A program made the position numbers and the translations under genes. A DNA stretch of 64,000 bases, from assembly GCA_016745315.1 (NCBI GenBank), contig CP066886.1, forward strand, positions 620,001 to 684,000, given 5' to 3'. The first letter of the stretch is position 1. Every line of letters begins with the position of its first letter. Below, piece after piece: positions 41,957-51,667 of the stretch. Source of the stretch: Arthrospira sp. PCC 9108 (GTDB lineage Bacteria; Cyanobacteriota; Cyanobacteriia; Cyanobacteriales; Microcoleaceae). The notes under the pieces were generated by a model. It made no database searches and was not told where the DNA came from. It was given only the letters and a program-made list of their open reading frames with translations.

Positions 41957-43234
41957 TTAGCCAGTTGTTTGAGATGGCAAGTTCCCCGTTTTCACTTGCA
42001 AGATCCGGGAACTTCCGTTGCGATTCACCTCAATCTGTAGTATACTCCCTACAGTCTTACTTTGTACAATTTGCTGCACTCTTTCAGATGTTTTAATAGT
42101 TTGTTGGTCAAGATTGAGAATCACATCTCCCGCTTGCAGTCCCGCTAGGTCAGCAGGGGAGCCAGACACGACATTAACAATTAATACCCCATCAGTGTCA
42201 GGAATAGCAAATGGCAAACCTTGGGTATTTTGGAGTTCTTGGCGGAATCTTTCGGTGAGAGTGACCATTTCAATTCCCAAATAGGCGTGTTCAGCGCGAC
42301 CGGAAGTGATTAACTGTTGAGCAATTTGTTGAGCATGATTAATGGGAATCGCAAATCCCAACCCCTGAGCGCCGCTGATGATGGCTGTATTCATCCCAAT
42401 GACCTCTCCCTTAGCATTCAGCAGGGGACCGCCAGAATTACCAGGGTTAATAGCAGCATCAGTTTGGATGAATCCAATGCGCTTGTCAGGAACACCCACA
42501 TCAGTGCTAGAACGTCCTGTAGCGCTAATAATTCCGACGGTTACGGAGTTATCAAGTCCGAGGGGGTTTCCAATGGCGATCGCCCATTCTCCGGGGGAGA
42601 GTGTTTCAGAATTTCCGATAGTGACAATGGGTAAATCGGTCGCGTCAATTTTAATAACGGCTACATCTGTGACCGAATCAGTACCCAACACCCGACCATC
42701 ATAGCGGCGACCATCTTTTAGTATAACTTGCACGGTATCAGTGCCTTCGACGACATGGCTATTGGTGAGAATGTGACCATCAGGAGATAAAATAAACCCA
42801 GAGCCAGTCCCTTCCTCAAAGCGATCGCCAGGGGGACGCATACCCCTAGGAGGATTAAAAAAGTCCCTAGGGAGAGAATTCTCGAAACGATCGCGACTGA
42901 CCCGCCGAGAAGCATTAATTCTCACGACCGCCGGACCCACCTTATCGACTGCTTCTACAATAAAGTTAGAGGCTCGGTCTGAGGAGGGATTAAAGGGGTG
43001 ATTAAACCAATTAGGGGCGTTCAGTCTCGGTTGGGATCTAGTTTCTGGGATACCCATATCAGTCCGATCTGGGGAACCGACCTGAGAAACTGTTTCGCCA
43101 TTAGGATTAACATTGTTGCCCAATTGGGTCTGTAGCCAGCGATCGCCCATTATCGCTCCGGTCCCGCCAATCAGCAAAAACAGAAAATAGATAATAGGGT
43201 GTTTCCAAAAGCCTTTTCTAGTGGTATCAGTCAT
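41957..43234 (-). CDS. HtrA/Deg-type serine protease with PDZ domain
   Basis: A 425-residue protein. A hydrophobic N-terminal segment (residues 12-30) anchors or exports it to the periplasm. The trypsin-like domain has the complete triad: His in ILTNSHVVEG (about 157), Asp in TDVAVIKI (about 190) and Ser in NPGNSGGPL (about 265). One PDZ domain follows (about 320-415, LAGLQAGDVILNLDQQ). It is one of the HhoA/HhoB/HtrA proteins of cyanobacteria; which one cannot be told from sequence alone. Family role: degradation or refolding of damaged envelope proteins. Confidence 0.94.
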   Translation of the reverse strand: MTDTTRKGFWKHPIIYFLFLLIGGTGAIMGDRWLQTQLGNNVNPNGETVSQVGSPDRTDMGIPETRSQPRLNAPNWFNHPFNPSSDRASNFIVEAVDKVGPAVVRINASRRVSRDRFENSLPRDFFNPPRGMRPPGDRFEEGTGSGFILSPDGHILTNSHVVEGTDTVQVILKDGRRYDGRVLGTDSVTDVAVIKIDATDLPIVTIGNSETLSPGEWAIAIGNPLGLDNSVTVGIISATGRSSTDVGVPDKRIGFIQTDAAINPGNSGGPLLNAKGEVIGMNTAIISGAQGLGFAIPINHAQQIAQQLITSGRAEHAYLGIEMVTLTERFRQELQNTQGLPFAIPDTDGVLIVNVVSGSPADLAGLQAGDVILNLDQQTIKTSERVQQIVQSKTVGSILQIEVNRNGSSRILQVKTGNLPSQTTG

Positions 43235-43383
43235 AATGACTCAAATATAATTTAGTAGGGGGCTGTGCGGGGTTAGCATCTGATACCAACTTCCCGTCAT
43301 GATCAGGCACTTTGTCCCAATCTAACATGATTTTTGCCAGCTCTGGCAGAATCGCCGGAGCAAATCTTTAATTTTGGTAAGCC

Positions 43384-44745
43384 GTGGATATTTCTGTTGA
43401 ACAGTTATGGAATCAAGTTCTCGAACGTCTCCAGCTACAGCTTGGGGAGCCCACATACAACACCTGGATTAAAACGGCGATCGCCACTAGCCTAGAAAAC
43501 CATTGTCTAGTAATTAGCACAGCTAACCCCTTCGCCTGTAATTGGTTACAAAAGCACTATCGGGAGATCATCGCAGATGTCGTGCAAGATATTTTAGGCG
43601 ATCGCCTGGAAATTTGTATCACCACCGGAACCGGAGAATTAGTTACCATCGACCATCACAATCCTAGGGTGTCATCGAGTGGGTTAGATACCGTAGGGGA
43701 AGTAGTCCCCACCGTCCATAAACCCCCTCATCTTAATTCTAAATATATGTTTTCCCAGTTTGTGGTGGGGGCGGGGAGTCGTTTGGCTCATGCTGCGTCT
43801 CTGGCGGTAGCGGAGTCTCCCGGACGTGAGTTTAACCCTTTGTTTCTCTGTGGGGGGGTGGGTTTGGGTAAAACTCATTTAATGCAGGCGATCGGTCATT
43901 ACCGCCTAGAAATTAATCCATTAGCTCGTGTTTTTTATGTGTCTACAGAAAAGTTTACTAATGATTTAATTACCGCGATCCGCCGCGACAGTATGCAGAG
44001 TTTTCGCGACCATTACCGAGCCGCTGATGTCTTGTTAGTGGATGATATCCAGTTTATTGAGGGGAAGGAGTACACCCAGGAAGAGTTTTTCCATACTTTT
44101 AACACTCTCCATGAGGCGGGGAAACAAATTGTCTTAGCTTCCGATCGCCCACCGACGAAAATTTCCGGATTGCAGGATCGCCTATGTTCTCGGTTTTCCA
44201 TGGGGTTAGTAGCGGATATTCAACCCCCTGATTTAGAGACCCGGATGGCTATTCTTCAGAAAAAGGCTGAGTATGAAAATATGCGACTCCCCCCAGCGGT
44301 GATTGAGTATATTGCGACTAACTACACCTCGAATATTCGGGAGTTAGAAGGGGCGTTAATTCGGGCGGTGGCTTATATTTCTATTTCCAGTCTTCCCATG
44401 ACTGTGGAGAATATTGCGGCGGTTTTAACCCCGAAAGAACAGAGGTCTGAGTCATCCCCAGAAATTGTTATTCAAGCTGTCGCGGAGAAGTTTAAGGTAT
44501 CGGTGGAGGATTTAAAAGGTCATTCTCGCCGCCGAGAAATTAGTTTAGCTCGTCAGGTGGGGATGTATTTGATGCGACAGCATACGGATCTGAGTTTACC
44601 TAAGATTGGGGAAGTGTTTGGAGGCAAAGATCATACAACGGTTATGTATGGCTGTGAAAAGATTACCAAACGCCGCGATCGCGATTCAGAACTGCATCAG
44701 ATTCTCCAACAGTTAAGCGATCGCATTAATTTAAACAGTCGTTAA
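43384..44745 (+). CDS. dnaA: Chromosomal replication initiator DnaA
   Basis: A 453-residue protein starting with GTG (no better ATG in frame). Domain I is about residues 1-85 (MDISVEQLWNQVLERL). The AAA+ domain has Walker A in GGVGLGKTHLMQA and Walker B in VLLVDDIQF, with the sensor ASDRPPTKI and an arginine finger region. The C-terminal domain IV has the DnaA signature GGKDHTTVMYGCEKI. It binds DnaA boxes and melts the origin. A cluster of such boxes lies at 52192-52368, next to dnaN, about 7.5 kb away, with the helicase/methylase island between. The last four bases overlap the convergent helicase gene. Confidence 0.97.
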   Translation: MDISVEQLWNQVLERLQLQLGEPTYNTWIKTAIATSLENHCLVISTANPFACNWLQKHYREIIADVVQDILGDRLEICITTGTGELVTIDHHNPRVSSSGLDTVGEVVPTVHKPPHLNSKYMFSQFVVGAGSRLAHAASLAVAESPGREFNPLFLCGGVGLGKTHLMQAIGHYRLEINPLARVFYVSTEKFTNDLITAIRRDSMQSFRDHYRAADVLLVDDIQFIEGKEYTQEEFFHTFNTLHEAGKQIVLASDRPPTKISGLQDRLCSRFSMGLVADIQPPDLETRMAILQKKAEYENMRLPPAVIEYIATNYTSNIRELEGALIRAVAYISISSLPMTVENIAAVLTPKEQRSESSPEIVIQAVAEKFKVSVEDLKGHSRRREISLARQVGMYLMRQHTDLSLPKIGEVFGGKDHTTVMYGCEKITKRRDRDSELHQILQQLSDRINLNSR

Positions 44746-47700
44746 GTCGGGTAGAACCACTCGTAGCAAATCAGTTGTAAATCCTCCTCGGTAATTTCGC
44801 GGATTTGGGATTGTAAACCCTCCTGGTCGGCGTTTAGACCGTCATAGAGTTCGTTTTCGCAGAACAGTTCGTCGAGTTCTGTCACCATTGCCAAAACCTC
44901 ATCACTGTGCTTGTATCGATTCCAGATCGAGTCGATATCCTTTTTGTAGGTACGTTGCAATTCCCGCTGAGTTCCGATGACCCTCAAAACCTGATTTTTG
45001 ATGTCAAGTTCTTCAGGTTCCCATTTTTCCCACAGTTGTGGCTGGCTGAGAACTTCTTTAATTTTGTGGAGATTTCCCGAAAGTCGCGGTTTAAATCGAT
45101 TCCCCACCCGATCGCGTTTTAGAGATTCTAGCAGGTTTTTCGTCGCCCTTTCCAGGACGTAAAAAATAGCATTGTCGAAGGGCGCGGGCGGCAACAGTTC
45201 CGGGTCAGACCACTCGCATCTGATCCAGTCGAAGATTTTGCCCTTGTCCGCCACCAGGTGGCTCATATCAGTAACGATCGCCCCTCCTTGGCGCGGGTAG
45301 CAATGCCAAAAATAGCGATCGCGGGCTTTAAAAGCCAAAAAAATCCCCCCCTCCGAAAAATTCCGGTGAGGGATGTTGAAATAGCGGGTGCTGTGAATCC
45401 CCATGGGTATATCTTCGATTTTCCCCAAGTCCTGTTCTTGGATGAATTTAAGCAGCGGTAGGCGCATCTCGTCCAGGGAGACCAAATCTGATGCCAATTC
45501 CAGTTCCGCCAGAATTTCCGCCTTTTCCTCCTCGCTATCAGCATCTTTCAACCGTCGCAATTCCTCCAGGGATTTATTCGAGATTTCCTCCCCCAGGACA
45601 CTCGCATCTAACCCCACGCTGTTGTCGATTTCAGCGATGCGCTGTTGTAGGCGTTCCACCAAACCCAGTAGCCTTTCTAACCCTTCTTCGGGGAAACAGT
45701 TGTAGATGTAGAGCGTCTCGTAGTCCGTCCCTAATCGGTCAATTCGCCCCGCCCGTTGAATCATCCTCACCGGGTTCCAGTGCAGGTCATAGTTAACCAG
45801 AATCCCCGCATCTTGGAGGTTTTGACCTTCCGAAAGCACATCGGTGCTGATCAGGATGTCGATGGGGTCAAGAGCGATCGCCTCTTGTTCTTGGTCCGAT
45901 TCGCAGTTAGATTTAGGCGCGAAGTGTTTAACTATCAATTCCCGCCGCCGCCCTGATGTTGACCCGGTAATCATTTCCAGCTTGGGATTACCCATAGCTT
46001 CCCGCCATTGTGCGTCCCCTGTCAGTGCCTCGTAGATGTATTGGGCCGTATCTTCAAAGTAGCTAAACACCAGGATTTTTTGACCTCGGAGGGTCAGTAG
46101 CAAATCCTGGAACGCCATTAGCTTGCGATCGCTTTTCTGGTCCTGTGGAAACTGCCGGATCTGTTCTAGGGTGTTCAAGATATCCTTGAGGGTGTGGATG
46201 TCCGTTTCTATCTGTTCTGTCAGTTGGGGGATGTCGTAGTCGCCCGAGTCGATATCTTCCAGTCGTCCCAGCATTTCCACCAGTGAGGTTTCCCCGTCAT
46301 CTTCCACTTGAGCCGAAAGGATATATTTGCGGAAGTTTTTGCTATCGAGTAACTTCCCTTGGTGGGCGAGAATGTCGAAGAAGGCTTGCTGAAAGCTGGC
46401 TTGATTTTTGATAGATTTCTCGAAAGCTACCAGGGAACTTTCAAAGCGCTTCAAGTACAAAGCCTTTTGCAGCATCACCAGGGCCCGATTACATTTGACT
46501 TCCTTCTGGTCTTTCTGGTTGGCGCTGCGTTTAAATTCTTTGCTGTTGTAGGGTGCGAGGTTCAGACCATCCACGCGATCGCCAATATCAGCGTATAGAC
46601 CCTGGAAACTCGCCTCGAAATTGTAGGTAAATTTCTCCAATTGTCGTTGGGGGAAGTGGATCTGTTTTCCGGCGATGAAGATCTGCTCTCCAGCATCCTG
46701 TCGTTTTTTCACGTCCTGGCGGCTGCGTCGGACCATGGTTTGCATCAGCAATTCGGTGATTTCCGCCTTCCCCTTCACCAACGCCCCAAAGTGCTTTTGC
46801 AGGTTTTTGATACCCCAGTCCTGGTAGTAATTGTCATTCCCACGGGTGATGAGTAGAAGCTGGTGGTACAGGTCGAACATCGTGTTATTGATGGGGGTTG
46901 CTGTCAACAACAGGACGCGCTTTTCTCGATTCCCGCTGCTGAGTAGTTTTCTCAGGGTTTCGTAGCGCTGGGTGGCGCTGTTGCGGAAGCGGTGGGACTC
47001 ATCCACCACTACCAGGTCATAACGGTTATATTTAGCATAATCAAAGCCCTTTTGTCCCATTTCTTCGTGGGAGATGACATCGGCTTTCAATCCATACTCG
47101 TCTAGCTTCTTCTTCCACACCAAATCTCGCAATTGCGCCGGACACAGCACCAACGATCGCGGAACGTGGCCGGGTCGTCGGAGTTTGGTTAGGTAGTAGT
47201 CTATCACCCGCAAGCTGATGTAGGTTTTACCCAACCCCACAGCATCAGCCACCATACAGCCATTGTGCCGTTCAATTAGGGCGATCGCCCGCTCGAAACC
47301 TTCATGTTGAAAGCTGGCTAAATCTAGGCTAGTGCGATCGCCTTCCGCTACCATGGAATCGTCTTTAAACAGTTCCCAAAGGGCTTTTAAAAATACCTGG
47401 TAGGGGGTGTAAGGCTTGCTGCCAAATTTGGAGGCGTTGAGGGCTTCTATGAGCTTCTGTTTGTAGTCCAGGTCAACGCTGGGGTCCTCCCAAAACTTCT
47501 CGAACCAGTTAACTCGCAGGTCGCGGGCGATCACGGTGTTTTTATTGATGACATTAAGTTCCGTGTTTCCTTCCAATCCCGCCGGGGTGAGGTTGCTGGA
47601 ACCGACGATGCTATAATTGTCGAAGATGTAGGCTTTGGCGTGCAGAAATTGCGATTTTTTTCCCTCCACTCCAAACAGCCGGACGTGGATATGGTCTTGC

Positions 47701-48026
47701 TGGAAAAAAGCGATCGCCCGGTCGATTTGCTGCTTGTATTTCAGGTTATATTCCCACTGTTCGAGTTGTCGTCGGGTTTCTTCTTGGAAGTATTTAACCA
47801 GGTCAATGCGATCGCTCTCTGCTGGTCGGATAGCCGGGTCACGTCCAATCAGCAACCGCAGCGATTCCAGATGGTTCATTGCTTCTTCCAAATGCACCCA
47901 CGCCTCAATACGGAAAAATCCGGTCGCGATATCCAAAACCCGTTGTTCTTCGTTTTCAATCAGTTGTTTAAGGATGGTTTTCAGGGTTTTAGTCGAGTTA
48001 TCGATATAGTCGTCGGTAATTAGCAT
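44742..48026 (-). CDS. PLD-nuclease and SNF2-type helicase fusion
   Basis: A 1094-residue protein. Residues 1-165 hold a phospholipase D-like domain with one HKD-type motif, FLHAKAYIFD, and IVGSSNLTPAG. The superfamily 2 helicase core follows: Walker A VADAVGLGKTY (about 258), VVVDESHRFRN (about 345), LLLTATPINN, and a C-terminal lobe with GSTSGRRREL, ILISTDVLSEGQNLQDAG and QRAGRIDRLG. The PLD part is a likely nuclease, though a single HKD normally acts as a dimer. It is transcribed from the methyltransferase side with a DUF2513-like remnant between. The set resembles phage-defence or restriction loci; the role is inferred from neighbours. Confidence 0.85.
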   Translation of the reverse strand: MLITDDYIDNSTKTLKTILKQLIENEEQRVLDIATGFFRIEAWVHLEEAMNHLESLRLLIGRDPAIRPAESDRIDLVKYFQEETRRQLEQWEYNLKYKQQIDRAIAFFQQDHIHVRLFGVEGKKSQFLHAKAYIFDNYSIVGSSNLTPAGLEGNTELNVINKNTVIARDLRVNWFEKFWEDPSVDLDYKQKLIEALNASKFGSKPYTPYQVFLKALWELFKDDSMVAEGDRTSLDLASFQHEGFERAIALIERHNGCMVADAVGLGKTYISLRVIDYYLTKLRRPGHVPRSLVLCPAQLRDLVWKKKLDEYGLKADVISHEEMGQKGFDYAKYNRYDLVVVDESHRFRNSATQRYETLRKLLSSGNREKRVLLLTATPINNTMFDLYHQLLLITRGNDNYYQDWGIKNLQKHFGALVKGKAEITELLMQTMVRRSRQDVKKRQDAGEQIFIAGKQIHFPQRQLEKFTYNFEASFQGLYADIGDRVDGLNLAPYNSKEFKRSANQKDQKEVKCNRALVMLQKALYLKRFESSLVAFEKSIKNQASFQQAFFDILAHQGKLLDSKNFRKYILSAQVEDDGETSLVEMLGRLEDIDSGDYDIPQLTEQIETDIHTLKDILNTLEQIRQFPQDQKSDRKLMAFQDLLLTLRGQKILVFSYFEDTAQYIYEALTGDAQWREAMGNPKLEMITGSTSGRRRELIVKHFAPKSNCESDQEQEAIALDPIDILISTDVLSEGQNLQDAGILVNYDLHWNPVRMIQRAGRIDRLGTDYETLYIYNCFPEEGLERLLGLVERLQQRIAEIDNSVGLDASVLGEEISNKSLEELRRLKDADSEEEKAEILAELELASDLVSLDEMRLPLLKFIQEQDLGKIEDIPMGIHSTRYFNIPHRNFSEGGIFLAFKARDRYFWHCYPRQGGAIVTDMSHLVADKGKIFDWIRCEWSDPELLPPAPFDNAIFYVLERATKNLLESLKRDRVGNRFKPRLSGNLHKIKEVLSQPQLWEKWEPEELDIKNQVLRVIGTQRELQRTYKKDIDSIWNRYKHSDEVLAMVTELDELFCENELYDGLNADQEGLQSQIREITEEDLQLICYEWFYPT

Positions 48027-48149
48027 GACCCCATTAATTAGATTTGATGATTGACCTGATTTTGGGCTGCTGGCTATCCTCTCAACCGGGAATTTACAAC
48101 ACCAAATCAGCTTACCAATTTTCTCTCAAAAAAACACCTCGAAGACCTT

Positions 48150-48333
48150 TCAAAGCCCTACTGCTTTTTTAATCAAACTCCCCAGCAATTGAGTCCCAAC
48201 TTCCCCCGTAACAGCACCGGCTTTATCCTGAGTCTTTATAGGCTTCCATCTTCGGGTTTCCTGGTGTCAACCCATTGGGTGATTCTCCTAACCGCAAAAC
48301 TATTTTCCTGATTAGATCCATGTCTCTTTTCAC
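48150..48333 (-). pseudogene. DUF2513-like gene remnant between methylase and helicase
   Basis: A GTG start five bases after the methylase stop, with GGGGAG upstream, opens MKRDMDLIRKIVLRLGES..., ending after 36 codons at TAA. The DUF2513 family begins 'MKRDMDLIR-x-[IL]-L'. A second frame continues DKAGAVTGEVGTQLLGS, LIKKAVGL and stops at 48150. The two parts look like a beginning and an end with the middle deleted. It was probably a third gene of this operon. DUF2513 is often found in mobile and restriction loci (family knowledge). Confidence 0.5.
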
Positions 48334-48337
48334 AAGT

Positions 48338-51300
48338 TTAATCTCCCCTAATAATCCTCATTTCCTCAGCCGTCAACCCGTACAGGTCAGCAACGCGATC
48401 GTCTATTTCCGCTTCCCACTCCTCAACTCCCACACCTTTCGCATCCAGACATTTTTGGACTAATCTTTCTATGGCTAGATAATCTGATTCATGTACAGAA
48501 GGTATGGGAACTTGTTTAAGTTGCTCTTTATAAGCGCGTAAAAAGCCATTTTGTAAATCATTACAAATATTAATTAAAAACCACCAAACTATAGATGAAT
48601 TTAATATCGCTACAATTACTTTATTGTTAATGGGAATCATAAAGAGTGTGTCATTAAAATAAAAGTTTTCGATATCCAAAGCAAAAGTTGCTTTATCCAT
48701 AATTTGTCTCAAAATAATTTTAGGCTGTTTAAACTCCTGCCAATAAGCACAACTTCTTAATTCCCAGAAATACTTACCCTGATCGCATCTCTTAATCAAT
48801 CTATCCCTATAGCATTCCAACTTAAAATAAATAGCTGGATAGGTTTTAGCAAAAATCTTTTCTGCTTCTTTCTCAGTTTTCGCATCACTCCAGGGATGTT
48901 TTTTATTTTCCGATGATTCAATTTTAATTAAATATTGTTCAGCCCAATCAACACACCACCGTTTAACATCCCTTCCCCGCAAAAAAGGTTTTAATACCTC
49001 TTGAGAAGATGGATGTTCAGCAATCAACCTGTCCCGTGTTTCTCTGTCAACAACAAACGCCTCATTATAGCCTGTTTTAATCCCGTAATAAAACCGACCA
49101 TTAACATACTCACCCAAAGGAGTACCAGCAGCCCGCAGCTTATCCAATAACCGCAATGTAGCAGGAGATTCTAACCGCCAACCATCAGCCGTTAACTCCT
49201 TCTGAAGAAGCAGAAAATTCTGTTTTTTAAACACCGCAGCAAACTCATCAATTGACTGTCCGATTTCCCAATTAAAGACCCGCGCTTGATGGTTGTCTGG
49301 TTTTGCCTTGTTGAGCAGGATAATGCTAGGATAAGCGATCGCCTCAAATACAGAAGCATCCCCGAAATCAATCAGCACATCAACCTTAGCCTTTTCCCCC
49401 AAGAATTTGCGGAGTTTCTCACCATACCCAGCCCGGAAGTATTTATTAGACGAGATGTAAGTTAAATGCCCTCCTGATTTGAGTAAACTCAAGCCTCGCT
49501 CATAGAAATAAACGTATAAATCAGCCACCCCTGTATAACACTCATATTCTGCTTTTAATGCTGGTTTCAACTCTTTAATAGCCTCTTGTCTCACATAAGG
49601 CGGATTGCCGATGACCACATCAAAGCCACCTTTTTCATCAAAAACATCTCGAAAGTGCAGGTGATACTGGAAGAAATTAAGAGAGATTTTCCCGGAGTTC
49701 ACCTCCTCCCAAAAATTAGTTAGGTTGGTTAATTTATCGGTAATGTTATCTCGTTTATCCAAGAGGATTTTAGTGGGTTTTTTGAGGCTTTGAATGTCGA
49801 TATCGCATTCTTTTAACTGACCTTGTAGGTATTGAATCCGGTCTTGGACAGCCACCCTAAACACATTCATCTCAGCTTCCAAAATCTGCTTTCTGAGTTG
49901 GTAGCGTTCCTCCGTTTGAGCATCAAAGTATTGTTTTTGCAATGCCAGTAAAGGTTGGATAGCCGTTTGAATGGGAGTTATTGCCAACGTTCCCTGTTGG
50001 TCTTTGGTGGGATCTGGGATTAATTGTTCACCATGAATCGTAGAAATTAAACTATTCCCACACATTAGTTTATAGTCAAGGTTAGGCAGAGGTTCCACAT
50101 CTTCGATGCTGGGAATATCCACCACCAGCGACAACCACATTCGCAACTTGGCGATTTCGATCGCCTCTGGTTTGATATCCACCCCATAGAGGTTGTTAGC
50201 GATCATGTCGCGCTTCCACTGGCTAATGGTCAGGCTGCCGCGCTTCACCGTCATCCCTTCCCGCCGGGCGATCGCCTGTCTCACGTTCACCATAATTTGC
50301 AGCATCCCCAGGGGAAACGCACCCGAACCCACAGCCGGGTCAAGTACCTTAATATTATCCAGTGCTTTCTTGAGCGATCGCACCTGTTGGGAACTCATCA
50401 ATTGATTAAAATCAGAGTCGGTTAAGTTCGGGTCATAGTCGATCAATTTTCCCACAGTTTCCAACTCCATGCCCGTTTCATCCGCCAGATAGCGGCATAA
50501 CACCTCCGAACACATGAACTGGACAATACCTCTGGGAGTGTAGAACGTTCCCGACTTGCCGCGTTCTTCCACTTCCAACATATTCTCAAACACCTTCCCC
50601 AACATTTCCGGGTCAACCGCCACGTCCTCATCCCCCGCCACATTTTCGGCAACGGTGAAGTTGTAGCCGTTGAAATAACTCAGGATGCTGTCCGTATCTG
50701 CGGGGTCAAATATCGAGTTAGGAAGTCTCACCGCCTCCGGTGTTTCTCGTCCGGCCGCATCGCGTATACCCTCGCCGTAGTCGCGCTCAAACAGCCCCCC
50801 GTTGAGGTAAGGAATTTTCCCCCAGGGGGATTCGCAGTCGGGTCGTTGGCGGTTCAGCGTGTCAAAAAACAGGGGTTCGAGGATATCCCGGTAGTAGTCG
50901 CAGTCCTCCGACTGAAAACCGTTTTTCCGGTATTGGTGGGTCAAAAACTGGCGATCGCCTGCCAGAAACTCTTTTTTCTGGAGGAAATACAGGAACATCA
51001 GCCGCCCCAACAGTCGCTGAGAGAACTGGTGCAGCCTGTCTCCGTCCTGAAAATAGGGGTGGGGGTTATATTCCATCACCACCGCTTTCACCCGCTCGAA
51101 TAGGTCACGATAGCCCCTGTAGAAGCTCTTGGTCAGTTGTTCCACATCGAAGGCTTCGCAGTGTGCTTGGTACAGTTGGGAGGGGGATTTACCCTTAACA
51201 GCCAAGGCTTCCAGGCGATCGCGATCGTAGGCGGTGGGGTTAGTGCGATCGATGAGTAGTTTGCGAATGTTGCCCTTGATGTTTTTGTTCTCGTCGAAGG

Positions 51301-51667
51301 CTTTGCGGGGGTTCACCAACATCAATTGGTTATAATCCTTGGTAGCCATCAACAGAAATTCCGTGCTTTGCTGTCCTAACTGGTTAGCGATCGCCTTCAT
51401 GCGGCCACTCGCCGTGCTAGGTGTTTCCCACTCGCCCCCGCGTAGTTGGAACAGGATCACCTTAAAATCCGGGTCGCCGTTTTCCTGTTGGGCGATTAAG
51501 TAAGCCCTATCAACCGCCTCAGCATGGCGATCGCTCAGGTCCACATCTTCGGGATCAAATTCTTCGCAGCAGGTATCGTATCCCAACCGCCGGAATAAAT
51601 CCGCGATTTTCTCCGGTCCGGTCAGACCCCTGATATCTTCAATTCCCAGCAAACGTTGGTTGGGCAT
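48338..51667 (-). CDS. Eco57I-type N6-adenine DNA methyltransferase (type IIG/BREX-like)
   Basis: A 1109-residue protein. The N-terminal 400 residues are not assigned; a PDFKVILFQLRGG stretch could be a degenerate nuclease core, which is speculative. The methylase domain has motif I in VLDPAVGSGAFPLGML (about 445) and the catalytic motif IV in DVVIGNPPYVRQE (about 690), as in Eco57I-family enzymes that methylate adenine N6. The C-terminal third should read the target sequence (TaqI-like specificity region). It is encoded head-to-tail with the PLD-helicase protein, so the pair may modify self DNA and attack unmodified DNA. The pair sits between dnaA and the likely origin. Confidence 0.85.
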   Translation of the reverse strand: MPNQRLLGIEDIRGLTGPEKIADLFRRLGYDTCCEEFDPEDVDLSDRHAEAVDRAYLIAQQENGDPDFKVILFQLRGGEWETPSTASGRMKAIANQLGQQSTEFLLMATKDYNQLMLVNPRKAFDENKNIKGNIRKLLIDRTNPTAYDRDRLEALAVKGKSPSQLYQAHCEAFDVEQLTKSFYRGYRDLFERVKAVVMEYNPHPYFQDGDRLHQFSQRLLGRLMFLYFLQKKEFLAGDRQFLTHQYRKNGFQSEDCDYYRDILEPLFFDTLNRQRPDCESPWGKIPYLNGGLFERDYGEGIRDAAGRETPEAVRLPNSIFDPADTDSILSYFNGYNFTVAENVAGDEDVAVDPEMLGKVFENMLEVEERGKSGTFYTPRGIVQFMCSEVLCRYLADETGMELETVGKLIDYDPNLTDSDFNQLMSSQQVRSLKKALDNIKVLDPAVGSGAFPLGMLQIMVNVRQAIARREGMTVKRGSLTISQWKRDMIANNLYGVDIKPEAIEIAKLRMWLSLVVDIPSIEDVEPLPNLDYKLMCGNSLISTIHGEQLIPDPTKDQQGTLAITPIQTAIQPLLALQKQYFDAQTEERYQLRKQILEAEMNVFRVAVQDRIQYLQGQLKECDIDIQSLKKPTKILLDKRDNITDKLTNLTNFWEEVNSGKISLNFFQYHLHFRDVFDEKGGFDVVIGNPPYVRQEAIKELKPALKAEYECYTGVADLYVYFYERGLSLLKSGGHLTYISSNKYFRAGYGEKLRKFLGEKAKVDVLIDFGDASVFEAIAYPSIILLNKAKPDNHQARVFNWEIGQSIDEFAAVFKKQNFLLLQKELTADGWRLESPATLRLLDKLRAAGTPLGEYVNGRFYYGIKTGYNEAFVVDRETRDRLIAEHPSSQEVLKPFLRGRDVKRWCVDWAEQYLIKIESSENKKHPWSDAKTEKEAEKIFAKTYPAIYFKLECYRDRLIKRCDQGKYFWELRSCAYWQEFKQPKIILRQIMDKATFALDIENFYFNDTLFMIPINNKVIVAILNSSIVWWFLINICNDLQNGFLRAYKEQLKQVPIPSVHESDYLAIERLVQKCLDAKGVGVEEWEAEIDDRVADLYGLTAEEMRIIRGD

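Noticed and set aside
44907..48023. Many plus-strand open frames opposite the helicase gene
   Set aside because: Shadows of the long minus-strand gene; no start signals or independent protein features.
44742..51667. Full DISARM or BREX system
   Set aside because: Only the helicase and methylase are present. No drmA/drmB, brxL, pglZ or related genes lie in the window.
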